DNA of 54,828 nucleotides, from positions 374,142 to 428,969 of the forward strand of contig NW_019774513.1 of NCBI RefSeq assembly GCF_001039355.2, written 5' to 3'. This document shows, piece after piece, positions 1-8,718 of the stretch (the stretch's first letter is position 1; each line of letters starts with the position of its first letter). Position numbers and translations under genes: made by a program. This stretch comes from Lingula anatina (Eukaryota; Brachiopoda; Lingulata; Lingulida; Lingulidae). The notes below the pieces were generated by a model. It was not told the DNA's origin. It did not search any database and worked only from the letters and a program-made list of their open reading frames with translations.

Positions 1-531
1 CTTCAAAAAATCCTGAATCCACCCCTGTTGAGGTTGTTGGTGTTGGAACTGTATTATGTAAATTGCCTCAAACAATTTTACAGGTCTGTGGCCGTAGGAC
101 GCTGCAGGGACATTGGTCTATGAGTAAATTTATTTCATGTGTTATGAACCTGAAAGTCCCCCTTGACAGAGAGTCCGCTTCCCATTCATTTGTACAGTTG
201 AGCCTCGCCCTAGATTTTGACCCACTTAGGTCAAACTAACCCTATCAATTATAGCTATATGGAGGGCGGACTTTCTGTCAAACAGACCGTCAGTTCCGTG
301 ACACCGGACGTACTATATCTGGGAGATAACAAATCTGTTGTCTCCGACCGATCTGCAATACCGTGTATTTCAGGGTAAATCATTTTCACAATCCGTTGGC
401 AAGGCTCATAGAGACAATCGATGTGAATTTGGACACGACCTGGCACAAATTTATCTATTTATAAACAATTAGTTCCTCTCAAGAAAGACATTTTATATCT
501 TAGTGCTCAGGCCCATTTATAGTGTGAAACC
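1..531. repeat. 5' flank of GT31 copy 1, duplicated upstream of copy 3
   Basis: This stretch recurs almost unchanged at about 5946-6466, directly before the third glycosyltransferase gene. Only the part from about 325 onward recurs before the second gene (from about 4405). Bases 1-27 end in AATCCTGAATCCACCCCTG, which resembles the right end of the hAT-like element at 45419-45661, so a truncated transposon end probably opens the unit. No coding sequence is seen here. Confidence 0.8.
491..498 (+). promoter_or_regulatory. candidate TATA box of the GT31 genes
   Basis: TTTTATAT lies 41 bases before the ATG of copy 1. It is kept at 6426-6433 (41 bases before copy 3) and 4592-4599 (47 bases before copy 2). 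If used, the 5' leader would be very short. The conservation is seen, but duplication alone could explain it; promoter function is inference. Confidence 0.3.
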
Positions 532-1635
532 ATGACTGCTCGGAGGACAGTAGGCGCGGTAGCCTATTTTGTTGTAATTTGGGGATTCGCCACACTTTGG
601 TATCAGTATAATAGAATAGCATATCAGAGGAGCCGTGTTAAAACAAGGAGTTTTCAGATTGAGAATACTATGAGATATATAACAGATGGCCCCACGCCTA
701 ATCATACGGCCTTGGACACCCACTGTAAAGTCCCGCTGGATGTGTGCTCGGCGAAAATGGCGCCAGAATACTGGTACCACTTGAAGAAATACAGATACGT
801 AGTAAACCAAGAATGCACTGCGGCAGACGACCCATATCTGCTAGTTTTGGTCATCTCGAACCCGCAAGATGTGAAAACGAGAGCTGCTTATCGCAAAACT
901 TGCGGTAGTTGGAAGCAGTATCTTGGCAGACGAATCAAAACCATCTTTTTTCTTGGGAAAACCGGCTACAAAACAGTAGATGAAGATGCCGTAGCTGAAG
1001 GATTACATTATAAGGACACCGTTATAATCGATTTCGTCGATTCTTATAAAAATTACACGCTTAAGACTTTACTTGCTTTTCGCTGGGCCGTTGAACTCTG
1101 CGGGAACGCAAAGTTCGTCCTGAGAAACGGACATGATGTAACTACCAACATCCAGGAAATCATGGATTATCTCACGAGTCTTCCCAAAGACTCCCAGTCG
1201 TCGCTTTTGGAAGGGTACATACTCTCAGACAAACACGCTCCACAAAGGGACCCAAAAAACAAGTATTATCAGTCACCCGAACAATACCCCTGGAGCAACT
1301 TTCCTGATTTTGTTTCAGGATTTGCGACGCTTTTTTCTTTTGATGTGGTACGTGTCATTAACTCTGCGTCTCTCACTCAACATCTGTTCATAGAAGACGT
1401 GTACATGGGGCATATAGCCCACGCGAATGGTATCAAACTTAAACACAATGTTAACTTTTGGTTTTCCCCCGCGACACATTATCGCAACATTTTAAGAAGC
1501 AAGTGCAGGTTCATGAGGTCGTTCGCTGTTCACCGTGCACCCACGAGCGTATTGTGGGCGGTCCTGAACGGCACTTTGACTAAAGAGGAAGCGTGTAACG
1601 TAAAATCATACAGTACACCCAAGCAGGGGAAATGA
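532..1635 (+). CDS. GT31 beta-1,3-galactosyltransferase-like protein, copy 1
   Basis: Intronless gene of 367 residues. A short cytoplasmic tail and one hydrophobic segment (about residues 7-24) give a type II Golgi-membrane layout, followed by a stem and a lumenal catalytic domain from about residue 100. Family landmarks are RAAYRKTCGSW (117-127, the RxxxRxTWG site), FFLG (139-142), DFVDSYKNYTLKT (167-179), CGNAKFVLR (190-198) and IEDVYMG (287-293). By family knowledge such enzymes add galactose or GlcNAc in beta-1,3 linkage to glycans. Oddity: where the family has a DDD metal/nucleotide site this protein has G200-H201-D202, so activity is doubtful. Candidate N-glycosylation sites are N57, N174 and N346. 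The last eight residues after VKS are absent from copies 2 and 3. Family assignment is firm; donor, acceptor and activity are unknown. Confidence 0.85.
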   Translation: MTARRTVGAVAYFVVIWGFATLWYQYNRIAYQRSRVKTRSFQIENTMRYITDGPTPNHTALDTHCKVPLDVCSAKMAPEYWYHLKKYRYVVNQECTAADDPYLLVLVISNPQDVKTRAAYRKTCGSWKQYLGRRIKTIFFLGKTGYKTVDEDAVAEGLHYKDTVIIDFVDSYKNYTLKTLLAFRWAVELCGNAKFVLRNGHDVTTNIQEIMDYLTSLPKDSQSSLLEGYILSDKHAPQRDPKNKYYQSPEQYPWSNFPDFVSGFATLFSFDVVRVINSASLTQHLFIEDVYMGHIAHANGIKLKHNVNFWFSPATHYRNILRSKCRFMRSFAVHRAPTSVLWAVLNGTLTKEEACNVKSYSTPKQGK

Positions 1636-1791
1636 AAATATCTAAGGCGCAGGTGAGCAATAAGTTACATGGACGTGGCACTATGGGTATTTTTTATTAC
1701 TGCGAAAATAAACGTCTTGCACATAAGTGATTGTTGGAAATATTTCGTTTACGGATAAACGTCTCGAAATGCGGACACGTGCAAATGCGTT

Positions 1792-2803
1792 CAGAGGGGT
1801 GACAGAAGTATCGCAACACCTGTGTAAATAGTGCTCTAAGTGACATGGGGGACCCGTTAGATTAATGTTTTTTTTTTTGGTTTATTGCTCGCTTTAACAG
1901 TGATGGATTTTCACCCATGTGTACTATAAAAGGTGCCTCCGAGGGTAAAAGGTCCTTCTAGCTGTCACATTGCCACCATGGTGAAGGTACGGGAGCTCAC
2001 AAATGAAGAAAGAAATGAAATTGTTTCTCAGAGGGAGGAGGGTATCAATGTTACCCAGATAGCTGCCAGATATGGTGTATCTCGTAAGACTGTGTATAGG
2101 TTTGCAGAAGGATTGTGGACACAGGTGATGCCCATAAGTTACACCGAAGTGGCCGCTTAAGGAATACTAATGCCAGAGACGACAGGCGTCTTTTTATGCT
2201 GTCAAGACTTAGGAGGTTTGAGCGTGCAGGAAATTAGCGTTGCACTGCTCGCGCAGTTTGCAGCTCGAGGTTAGCAAAAGAAATGTACGAAGAAGGCTCC
2301 ATGCTTCAGGTATTCACAGCAGGGTTGCCAGGAGGCATCCACTCATCACCTTGGTAAATAGACACAGAAGAGTGACATCGGCTGCAAGAACCATTGCCTG
2401 GGCAGTGGGTCAGAATTGGCGCCATTTTGTTTTTTTTTTCTGACAAGTCCATATTCACAATTAACAACGTGGGTGGACAAGTGAGGGTATGGAGAACATC
2501 ATCCACTTGTCATCTGCCAGGAAATGTGCATTTCCTCACAAGACAGTCCACTTCAATCATGTCTTTGCCCAGAAGGATAGTGGCCATATTGAAATCACGT
2601 GGCTGTCCTACAAAATATTAATTCTGACATAATAGCATATGTTATGTAAGGGCAATGCACTGTTCTGTAAACCTACATGTAAAATAAAGATACTCGCTCG
2701 ACACAATCAATTTTCAATAAAATAACAATTGAAAAAACTAAAAAATCCACCCGTTCCCATTAAAGAAAAATATTGCAATACTTTTGTCACCCCCCCCCCC
2801 CAG
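1792..2803 (+). mobile_element. Tc1/mariner-like transposon, degenerate
   Basis: Imperfect terminal inverted repeats are visible: GGGGTGACAGAAGTATCGCAA on the left (from about 1796, 21 bases, only partly matched) and its complement near 2775-2795 on the right, followed by a C run and CAG. The paralogous flank of GT31 copy 3 (GCGTATATATGG near 8008) lacks the element and shows the uninterrupted site. A transposase relic lies inside. Edges are uncertain by a few bases because of the C run at 2790-2801. Confidence 0.7.
1978..2620 (+). pseudogene. Tc1-like transposase pseudogene
   Basis: The start MVKVRELTNEERNEI leads into a helix-turn-helix (about VTQIAARYGVSRKTVYRF), the DNA-binding half of Tc1-type transposases. 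Downstream, in other frames, lie VSKRNVRRRLHASGIHSR, HRRVTSAARTIAW and NWRHFVFF, then FSDKSIFTINN and VRVWR, which match the segment holding the first catalytic Asp. Frameshifts and stops separate the blocks, and the later catalytic residues are not found before the right end. It is broken and cannot encode an active enzyme. Confidence 0.8.
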
Positions 2804-3436
2804 TTTATATGGTGAAAGGGTTTGAAAATATAATTCTATATAAAATACCTTTGGAAATACCGTCGATCAATTTCGACGAGTATTTCCCACCAGTAATTGT
2901 GATAATTTTACAGTTCATCGATACTTTTTACTTTTTGAACACAAATATTTTCGGCTGACCTGCATGTATCTTGAAGCTTGTAAATCATTGCGGTTATGGT
3001 CTGACCTTCACATGACGCACATGAATAATTCCAAATATTTCATTTAATTCATTTTAATCTCAAAATATTTTTATTTACAAAGTTTGTGACAAGATTCCAT
3101 ATAGCTATACATAACTTTCAAAGTATACTTTTGATATAAAGTCATGATTCATCTTGGAGAAGAGGGTTCAATAGCTGTGGGTTACCACGTGAAACACTGA
3201 TGCTATATTTTATATTGGCTGGAGTCGCCCTGGGCAATGATCGTCACGAAAGGGGGGCCACAAACTTCTAACTCAAGTGCCGTTATCGTCCATATATTTT
3301 ATATAATAATGTCTGAGTTATATACCTCTACACATTATCTCATTGTACCTTTTACCAGAGGGGATGTGCTAAACAAGCCGAATTTGAAATAGTGATTATC
3401 TGAAAGGAAGTTGACTCCGCTGTGTGATGTCATAAA
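2804..3436. repeat. 3' flank shared with GT31 copy 3
   Basis: Non-coding, AT-rich DNA that aligns in the same order with about 8008-8577, downstream of copy 3. Examples are TTGGAGAAGAGGGTT against TTGGAGAAAAGGGTT, and the shared GATGCTATATTTTATA. It is part of the duplicated unit; I see no gene. Confidence 0.65.
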
Positions 3437-3588
3437 GGACCCCGAAACTCGAAAGCGTCGCCAATTGCGAATAGCGATATCACATAGAGGCTACAATGTA
3501 TTACATGGGACGAGTATGGGCGAGTTATGGAATCGAGACGCTTGCGCTCGGTCGCAATGCGCGATGCTTTCGAGTTTCGGGGCCCAGG
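3437..3588. mobile_element. foldback MITE, family 1, copy 1
   Basis: Near-palindromic 0.15-kb element. The left arm GGACCCCGAAACTCGAAAGC mirrors the right arm around GCTTTCGAGTTTCGGGGCCC. Copies of the same family are at 8578-8716 and 11654-11759. It has no coding capacity. Its right end (CCAGG at 3584-3588) is the uninterrupted form of the site that carries a 1.25-kb insertion in copy 2. Confidence 0.7.
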
Positions 3589-3871
3589 TCTTCATAACAT
3601 ACGAGAACGAGTTTCTAACATATGCTGTTAAAAATGTCAGAATAATTATAAGTGTAAGCACTTTAAATATATGCAAATAGTACTGATAAACATCTCTATA
3701 TACACGGTATATATAATTCCATGCCCCCCTGTCTGCCGTCACACTAAATCTCAGCACATAAATCAAACAATATGGATGTTCACGACAATTAAAAAAAATG
3801 ATGTCTTTTGCCGACCGCGGGCAAGGGTGGTACTGTCATTAATCTTGGAGTGATATGAGAGATGTGACTTA
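3589..3871. other. intergenic, partly repeated at 12272-12371
   Basis: Bases 3600-3695 match 12272-12371 (both contain GAGTTTCT, ACATAT, AATTATAA and ATAGTACTGAT in the same order), so the duplicated flank of the third gene resumes far downstream. No gene is seen. Confidence 0.5.
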
Positions 3872-4392
3872 TAGACCGCATTCACAACGAGTTGAGCCAG
3901 GCTTTACAAATCCTGGGGACGAAATATGGCGGACGTACATGAAAGAAAAACCGCCTAATCTTTTAATAGTCTCTCCGCCTCTCACACGCCTCCCCACACG
4001 TCGTTAAATCTCGGCTCCGTTCGTCGTGCAGAAGCTACCTGAGAAATATTAAGTGCGCATGCTCATCAATTAAACTCGCGGTGAAGAAAGCATGGCGGCT
4101 GGAGGCGATCGAAGGAAAAAAGCTCTTCTGTTCTATTATCTTTCAAAACAGAGACGAAAAAGGAATGAATTGGCCCGTAGAGCAGCAATGAATCGACTAT
4201 CTACTGAGATAATATCACCAGAGAGCGGAGCCGAGATTTAATGACTGTACCCCGTAGGGACGACGTGTGAGGAGGCGTGTGAGAGACGGAGAGACTATTA
4301 AAAGATTAGGCGGTTTTTCTTTCATGTACTTCCGCCATATTTAGTCCCCGGGATTTGTAAAGCCTGGCTCAACTCGTTGTGAATGCGGTCTA
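3872..4392. mobile_element. 517-bp foldback transposon with ~150-bp inverted repeats
   Basis: The left arm begins TAGACCGCATTCACAAC and the right arm ends GTTGTGAATGCGGTCTA. The match continues inward for about 150 bases on each side, through GGCGGTTTTTCTTTCATGTA and GCCGAGATTTAA. A TA dinucleotide borders both ends, which would fit a TA target duplication. Between the arms lies a short basic reading frame (4092-4241). A diverged relative sits at about 48640-48835. It is non-autonomous; superfamily not determined. Confidence 0.8.
4092..4241 (+). pseudogene. 49-residue basic reading frame inside the foldback element
   Basis: Frame starting MAAGGDRRKKALLFYYLS and very rich in Arg/Lys (QRRKRNELARR). 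It ends in the right arm of the element. The composition recalls the basic N-terminus of PIF/Harbinger transposases, so it may be a leftover of the parent transposase. This is inference only; the piece is too short for confident assignment. Confidence 0.3.
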
Positions 4393-4638
4393 AGAGGTTG
4401 CCGGATAAACAGCGACAAATTTGCGACAAATCTGCTGTCTCCGACCACTCTGCAATACCGGGTATTTCAGGGTAAATCATTTTCACAATCCGTAGGCAAG
4501 GCACAAAGAGACAATCGATGTGAATTAGGACGCGACTTGGCATGAGTTTAAGAAGATAAATATAGACAATTAGTTCCTCTCAAGAAGGACATTTTATATC
4601 TGAGCGCACGGGCCCATTTATACCAGTAGCGTGAAACC

Positions 4639-5718
4639 ATGATTGCACGGAGGATAGTAGGTACGGTAGCCTGTTTTGTTGTAATTTGGGGGATCGCCAC
4701 ACTTTGGTATCAATATAATAGAATAGCATATCAGAGGAGCCGTGTTAAAACAAGGAGTTTTCAGATTGAAAATACTATGAGATATATAACAGCTGGCTCC
4801 ACGCCTAATCATACCGCCATGAACACCCATTGTAAAGTCCCGCTGGATGTGTGCTCGGCGAAAATGGCGCCAGAATACTGGTACCACTTGAAGAAATACA
4901 GATACGTAGTAAACCAAGAATGCACTGCGGCAGACGACCCATATCTGCTAGTTTTGGTCATCTCGAACCCGCGAGATGTGAAAACGAGAGCTGCTTATCG
5001 CAAAACTTGCGGTAGTTGGAAGCAGTATCTTGGCAGACGAATCAAAACCATCTTTTTTCTTGGGAAAACCGGTAACAAAATAGTGGATGAAAATGCTGTA
5101 ACTGAAGGATTTAATTATAAGGACAGCATTATAATAGGTCTCGTCGATTCTTATAAAAATTACACGCTTAAGACTTTACTTGCTTTTCGCTGGGCCGTTG
5201 ATTTCTGCGGGAACGCAAAGTTCGTCCTGAGAAACGGACATGATGTAACTACCAACATCCGGGAAATCATGGATTATCTCACGAGTCTTCCCAAAGACTC
5301 CCAGTCGTCGCTTTTGGAGGGGTACATACTCTCAGACAAACACGCTCCACAAAGGGACCCAAAAAACAAGTATTATCAGTCACCCGAACAATACCCCTGG
5401 AGCAACTATCCTGATTTTATTTCAGGATTTGCGACGCTTTTTTCTTTTGATGTGATACGTGTCATTAACTCTGCGTCTCTCACTCAACACCTGTTCATAG
5501 AAGACGTGTATATGGGACATATAGCCCACGCAAATGGTATCAAACTTAAACACAATGTTAACTTTTGGTTTTCTCCCGCGAAACATTATCGCACCATTTT
5601 AACCAGCAAGTGCAGGTTTATGAAGTCGTTTGCTGTTCACCGTGCACCCACGAGTGTGTTGTGGGCGGTCCTGAACGGCACTTTAACTAAAGAGGAAGCG
5701 TGTCACGTAAAATCATAG
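4639..5718 (+). CDS. GT31 beta-1,3-galactosyltransferase-like protein, copy 2
   Basis: Intronless, 359 residues, the same layout as copy 1: membrane segment about 7-24, stem, catalytic domain with RAAYRKTCGSW, FFLG, CGNAKFVLR and IEDVYMG. The DDD site again reads GHD (200-202). It is the most distinct copy at the N-terminus (MIARRIVGTVACF) and has IIGLVDSY where copies 1 and 3 have IIDFVDSY, changing an acidic residue in a conserved block. The stop codon is formed at the junction with a foldback element. Upstream, a 517-bp transposon ends about 250 bases before the ATG, replacing the promoter-distal sequence seen in the other copies. Intact frame; activity unknown. Confidence 0.85.
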   Translation: MIARRIVGTVACFVVIWGIATLWYQYNRIAYQRSRVKTRSFQIENTMRYITAGSTPNHTAMNTHCKVPLDVCSAKMAPEYWYHLKKYRYVVNQECTAADDPYLLVLVISNPRDVKTRAAYRKTCGSWKQYLGRRIKTIFFLGKTGNKIVDENAVTEGFNYKDSIIIGLVDSYKNYTLKTLLAFRWAVDFCGNAKFVLRNGHDVTTNIREIMDYLTSLPKDSQSSLLEGYILSDKHAPQRDPKNKYYQSPEQYPWSNYPDFISGFATLFSFDVIRVINSASLTQHLFIEDVYMGHIAHANGIKLKHNVNFWFSPAKHYRTILTSKCRFMKSFAVHRAPTSVLWAVLNGTLTKEEACHVKS

Positions 5719-5939
5719 GGACCATTTCCAGACCCTACCGTACTAACTGTGGATCGATTTATCTGGAAGGGGATTCTCGCTAAATTGCAATCAACTTAAG
5801 CGGCTTAGATGTCTGTCAAGCTTAATGAAGATGCTAGGGGGCAATTTTAATTACTCCCCAATTAAAATTATCGTTATCTTCAGTAGGCGTGCCAGACATC
5901 TAAGCCGATTAAGCTTAAAGCAATTTTGCGAAAAAAAAA
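5718..5939. mobile_element. foldback element at the 3' end of GT31 copy 2 (right end lost)
   Basis: Same sequence as 7546-7817 behind copy 3. The nested palindrome has arms CTTAAGCGGCTTAGATGTCTG and CAGACATCTAAGCCGATTAAG around a second, inner palindrome (AATTTTAATT / AATTAAAATT). It stops at a poly-A run and the single N at 5940, after which the 5' unit of copy 3 begins, so the right part is either deleted or lost at an assembly seam. Confidence 0.7.
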
Positions 5940-6466
5940 NAAAGAATCCTGGATCCACCCCTGTTGAGGTTGTTGGTGTTGGAACTGTATTATGTAAATT
6001 GCCTCAAACAATTTTACAGGTCTGTGGCCGTAGGACGCTGCAAGGACATTGGTCTATGAGGAAATTTATTTCATGTGTTATGTACCAGAAAGTCCCTTTG
6101 ACAGAGAGTCCGCTTCCCATTCATTTGTACAGGTGAGCCTCGCCCTATATTTTGACCCACTTAGGTCAAACTAACCCTATCAATTATAGATATATGGAGG
6201 GCGGACTTTCTGTCAAACAGACCGTCAGTTCCGTGACACCGGACGTACTATATCTGGGAGATAACAAATCTGTTGTCTCCGACCGATCTGCAATACCGTA
6301 TATTTCAGGGTAAATCATTTTCACAATCCGTTGGCAAGGCTCATAGAGACAATCGATGTGAATTTGGACACGACCTGGCACAAATTTATCTCTTTATAAA
6401 CAATTAGTTCCTCTCAAGAAAGACATTTTATATCTTAGTGCTCAGGCCCATTTATAGTGTGAAACC

Positions 6467-7546
6467 ATGACTGCACGGAGGACAGTAGGCGCGGTAGCCT
6501 ATTTTGTTGTAATTTGGGGATTCGCCACACTTTGGTATCAGTATAATAGAATAGCATATCAGAGGAGCCGTGTTAAAACAAGGAGTTTTCAGATTGAGAA
6601 TACTACGAGATATATAACAGATGGCCCCACGCCAAATCATACCGCCTTGAACACCCATTGTAAAGTCCCGCTGGATGTGTGCTCGGCGAAAATGGCGCCA
6701 GAATACTGGTACCACTTGAAGAAATACAGATACGTAGTAAACCAAGAATGCACTGCGGCAGACGACCCATATCTGCTAGTTTTGGTCATCTCGAACCCGC
6801 GAGATGTGAAAACGAGAGCTGCTTATCGCAAAACTTGCGGTAGTTGGAAGCAGTATCTTGGCAGACGAATCAAAACCATCTTTTTTCTTGGGAAAACCGG
6901 TAACAAAATAGTGGATGAAAATGCTGTAACTGAAGGATTTAATTATAAGGACAGCATTATAATCGATTTCGTCGATTCTTATAAAAATTACACGCTTAAG
7001 ACATTACTTGCTTTTCGCTGGGCCGTTGATTCCTGCGGGAACGCAAAGTTCGTCCTGAGAAACGGACATGATGTAACTACCAACATCCGGGAAATCATGG
7101 ATTATCTCACGAGTCTTCCCAAAGACTCCCAGTCGTCGCTTTTGGAGGGGTACATACTCTCAGACAAACACGCTCCACAAAGGGACCCAAAAAACAAGTA
7201 TTATCAGTCACCCGAACAATACCCCTGGAACAACTATCCTGATTTTATTTCAGGATTTGCGACGCTTTTTTCTTTTGATGTGATACGTGTCATTAACTCT
7301 GCCTCTCTCACTCAACACCTGTTCATAGAAGACGTGTATATGGGACATATAGCCCACGCGAATGGTATCAAACTTAAACACAATGTTAACTTTTGGTTTT
7401 CTCCCGCGACACATTATCGCACCATTTTAACCAGCAAGTGCAGGTTTATGAAGTCGTTCGCTGTTCACCGTGCACCCACGAGTGTGTTGTGGGCGGTCCT
7501 GAACGGCACTTTGACTAAAGAGGAAGCGTGTCGCGTAAAATCATAG
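6467..7546 (+). CDS. GT31 beta-1,3-galactosyltransferase-like protein, copy 3
   Basis: Intronless, 359 residues, the same architecture and the same GHD replacement at the DDD site. The promoter region and the N-terminus (MTARRTVGAVAYFVVIWGF) match copy 1, while residues from about 110 onward mostly match copy 2 (GNKIVDENAVTEGFNYKD, NIREIMD, TSKCRFMKSF). The gene is thus a mosaic, as expected from unequal crossing-over or gene conversion in the array. Stop as in copy 2. Unique changes include T47 for M and N255 for S. Intact frame; activity unknown. Confidence 0.85.
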   Translation: MTARRTVGAVAYFVVIWGFATLWYQYNRIAYQRSRVKTRSFQIENTTRYITDGPTPNHTALNTHCKVPLDVCSAKMAPEYWYHLKKYRYVVNQECTAADDPYLLVLVISNPRDVKTRAAYRKTCGSWKQYLGRRIKTIFFLGKTGNKIVDENAVTEGFNYKDSIIIDFVDSYKNYTLKTLLAFRWAVDSCGNAKFVLRNGHDVTTNIREIMDYLTSLPKDSQSSLLEGYILSDKHAPQRDPKNKYYQSPEQYPWNNYPDFISGFATLFSFDVIRVINSASLTQHLFIEDVYMGHIAHANGIKLKHNVNFWFSPATHYRTILTSKCRFMKSFAVHRAPTSVLWAVLNGTLTKEEACRVKS

Positions 7547-7817
7547 GGACCATTTCCAGACCCTACCGTACTAACTGTGGATCGATTTATCTCGAAGGGG
7601 ATTCTCGCTAAATTGCAATCAACTTAAGCGGCTTAGATGTCTGTCAAGCTTAATGAAGATGCTAGGGGGCAATTTTAATTACTCCCCAATTAAAATTATC
7701 GTTATCTTCAGTAGGCGTGCCAGACATCTAAGCCGATTAAGCTGAAAGCAATTTTGCGAAAAAAAAAAAAACCTTGGTGATGGATCGACCCTGTTAGATT
7801 GATCTAGGAACCCAGTG
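7546..7817. mobile_element. 272-bp foldback element behind GT31 copy 3
   Basis: Inserted-looking segment bordered by ATA on both sides (7543-7545 and 7818-7820). Copy 1 has the joined sequence TCATACAGTACACCC without it. It holds the same nested palindrome as the element behind copy 2. Its first base supplies the G of the TAG stop of the gene. The alternative reading is a deletion in copy 1 through ATA microhomology. Confidence 0.65.
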
Positions 7818-7820
7818 ATA

Positions 7821-8577
7821 CAGTACACCCAAGCAGGGGAAATGAAATATTTAAGGAACGGGTAGGCAATAACTAACATGGTGCGTCACAATGGGGTTTT
7901 TTTATTGCGAAAATAATCGTTTTGCAAATAAGCGATTTTTGGAAATATTTCGTTTAGATTTGTTATATGGATAAACGTCTCAAAATTCGGAAACGTGCTA
8001 AAGCGTATATATGGTGATAGGGTTTGAAAATGAAATTCTATCTAAAATACCTTTTTGAAAATACCGACGACCTATTTCGACAATTATTTCCCGTCAATTA
8101 TTGGTATGATTTTCCAATTCGTCTATACTTTTTTATTTATTTATTTATTTTTTTGCCACATACTGTATATTTTGGGTTGCCCTGCATGCGGTTGCCCATC
8201 ACTGCGGTCACTGTCTGACCTTTGCATGCCGCACATGTATAATTCCAGATATTTCACTTAATTTATTTAAATCTTAAAATATTTTATTTACAAAGTTTGT
8301 GACAAGATTCCATGTAGCTATACATATCTTTCAAATTATACTTTTGATATATAGTCAAATTTTGTCTTGGAGAAAAGGGTTGAAAAGCTGTTTTACCACG
8401 AGAAACAATGATGCTATATTTTATAATGGCGGAAGTAGCCGTGGGCAATGGTCGTCACGGAAGGTGGCCATGAACGTCTAACTCATTGTATATTTTACCT
8501 GAGGGGATGTGCTAAGCAAGCCGAATTTGAAGAAGTGATAATCTGAAGGGAAGTTGACGCCCCTGTGTGGTGTCATA
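7821..8577. repeat. 3' flank of GT31 copy 3, paralogous to 1611-3436
   Basis: Starts CAGTACACCCAAGCAGGGG as in copy 1 and follows the copy-1 flank in order, but without the Tc1-like element. No gene is seen. The AATAAA near 1707 (a possible poly-A signal of copy 1) reads AATAAT here. Confidence 0.7.
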
Positions 8578-8716
8578 CAGGGCCCCGTGACTCGAAAGCA
8601 TCGCGTATTGCGAATAGCGATATCACATAGAGGCTACAATGTATTATACGGGACGAGTATGGGCGAGACGCTTGCGCTCGGTCGCAATGCGGGATACTTT
8701 CGAGTTACGGGGCCCA
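8578..8716. mobile_element. foldback MITE, family 1, copy 2
   Basis: Arms GGCCCCGTGACTCGAAAGCA and CTTTCGAGTTACGGGGCCC face each other, with the interior shared with 3437-3588 (ATAGCGATATCACATAGAGG). Its right end is interrupted by the next element. Confidence 0.7.
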
Positions 8717-8718
8717 GG

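Noticed and set aside
517-810. Minus-strand open frames opposite the GT31 genes (also 4618-4917 and 6452-6745)
   Set aside because: They lie antisense to well-supported coding sequence, repeat because the genes repeat, and show no family resemblance.
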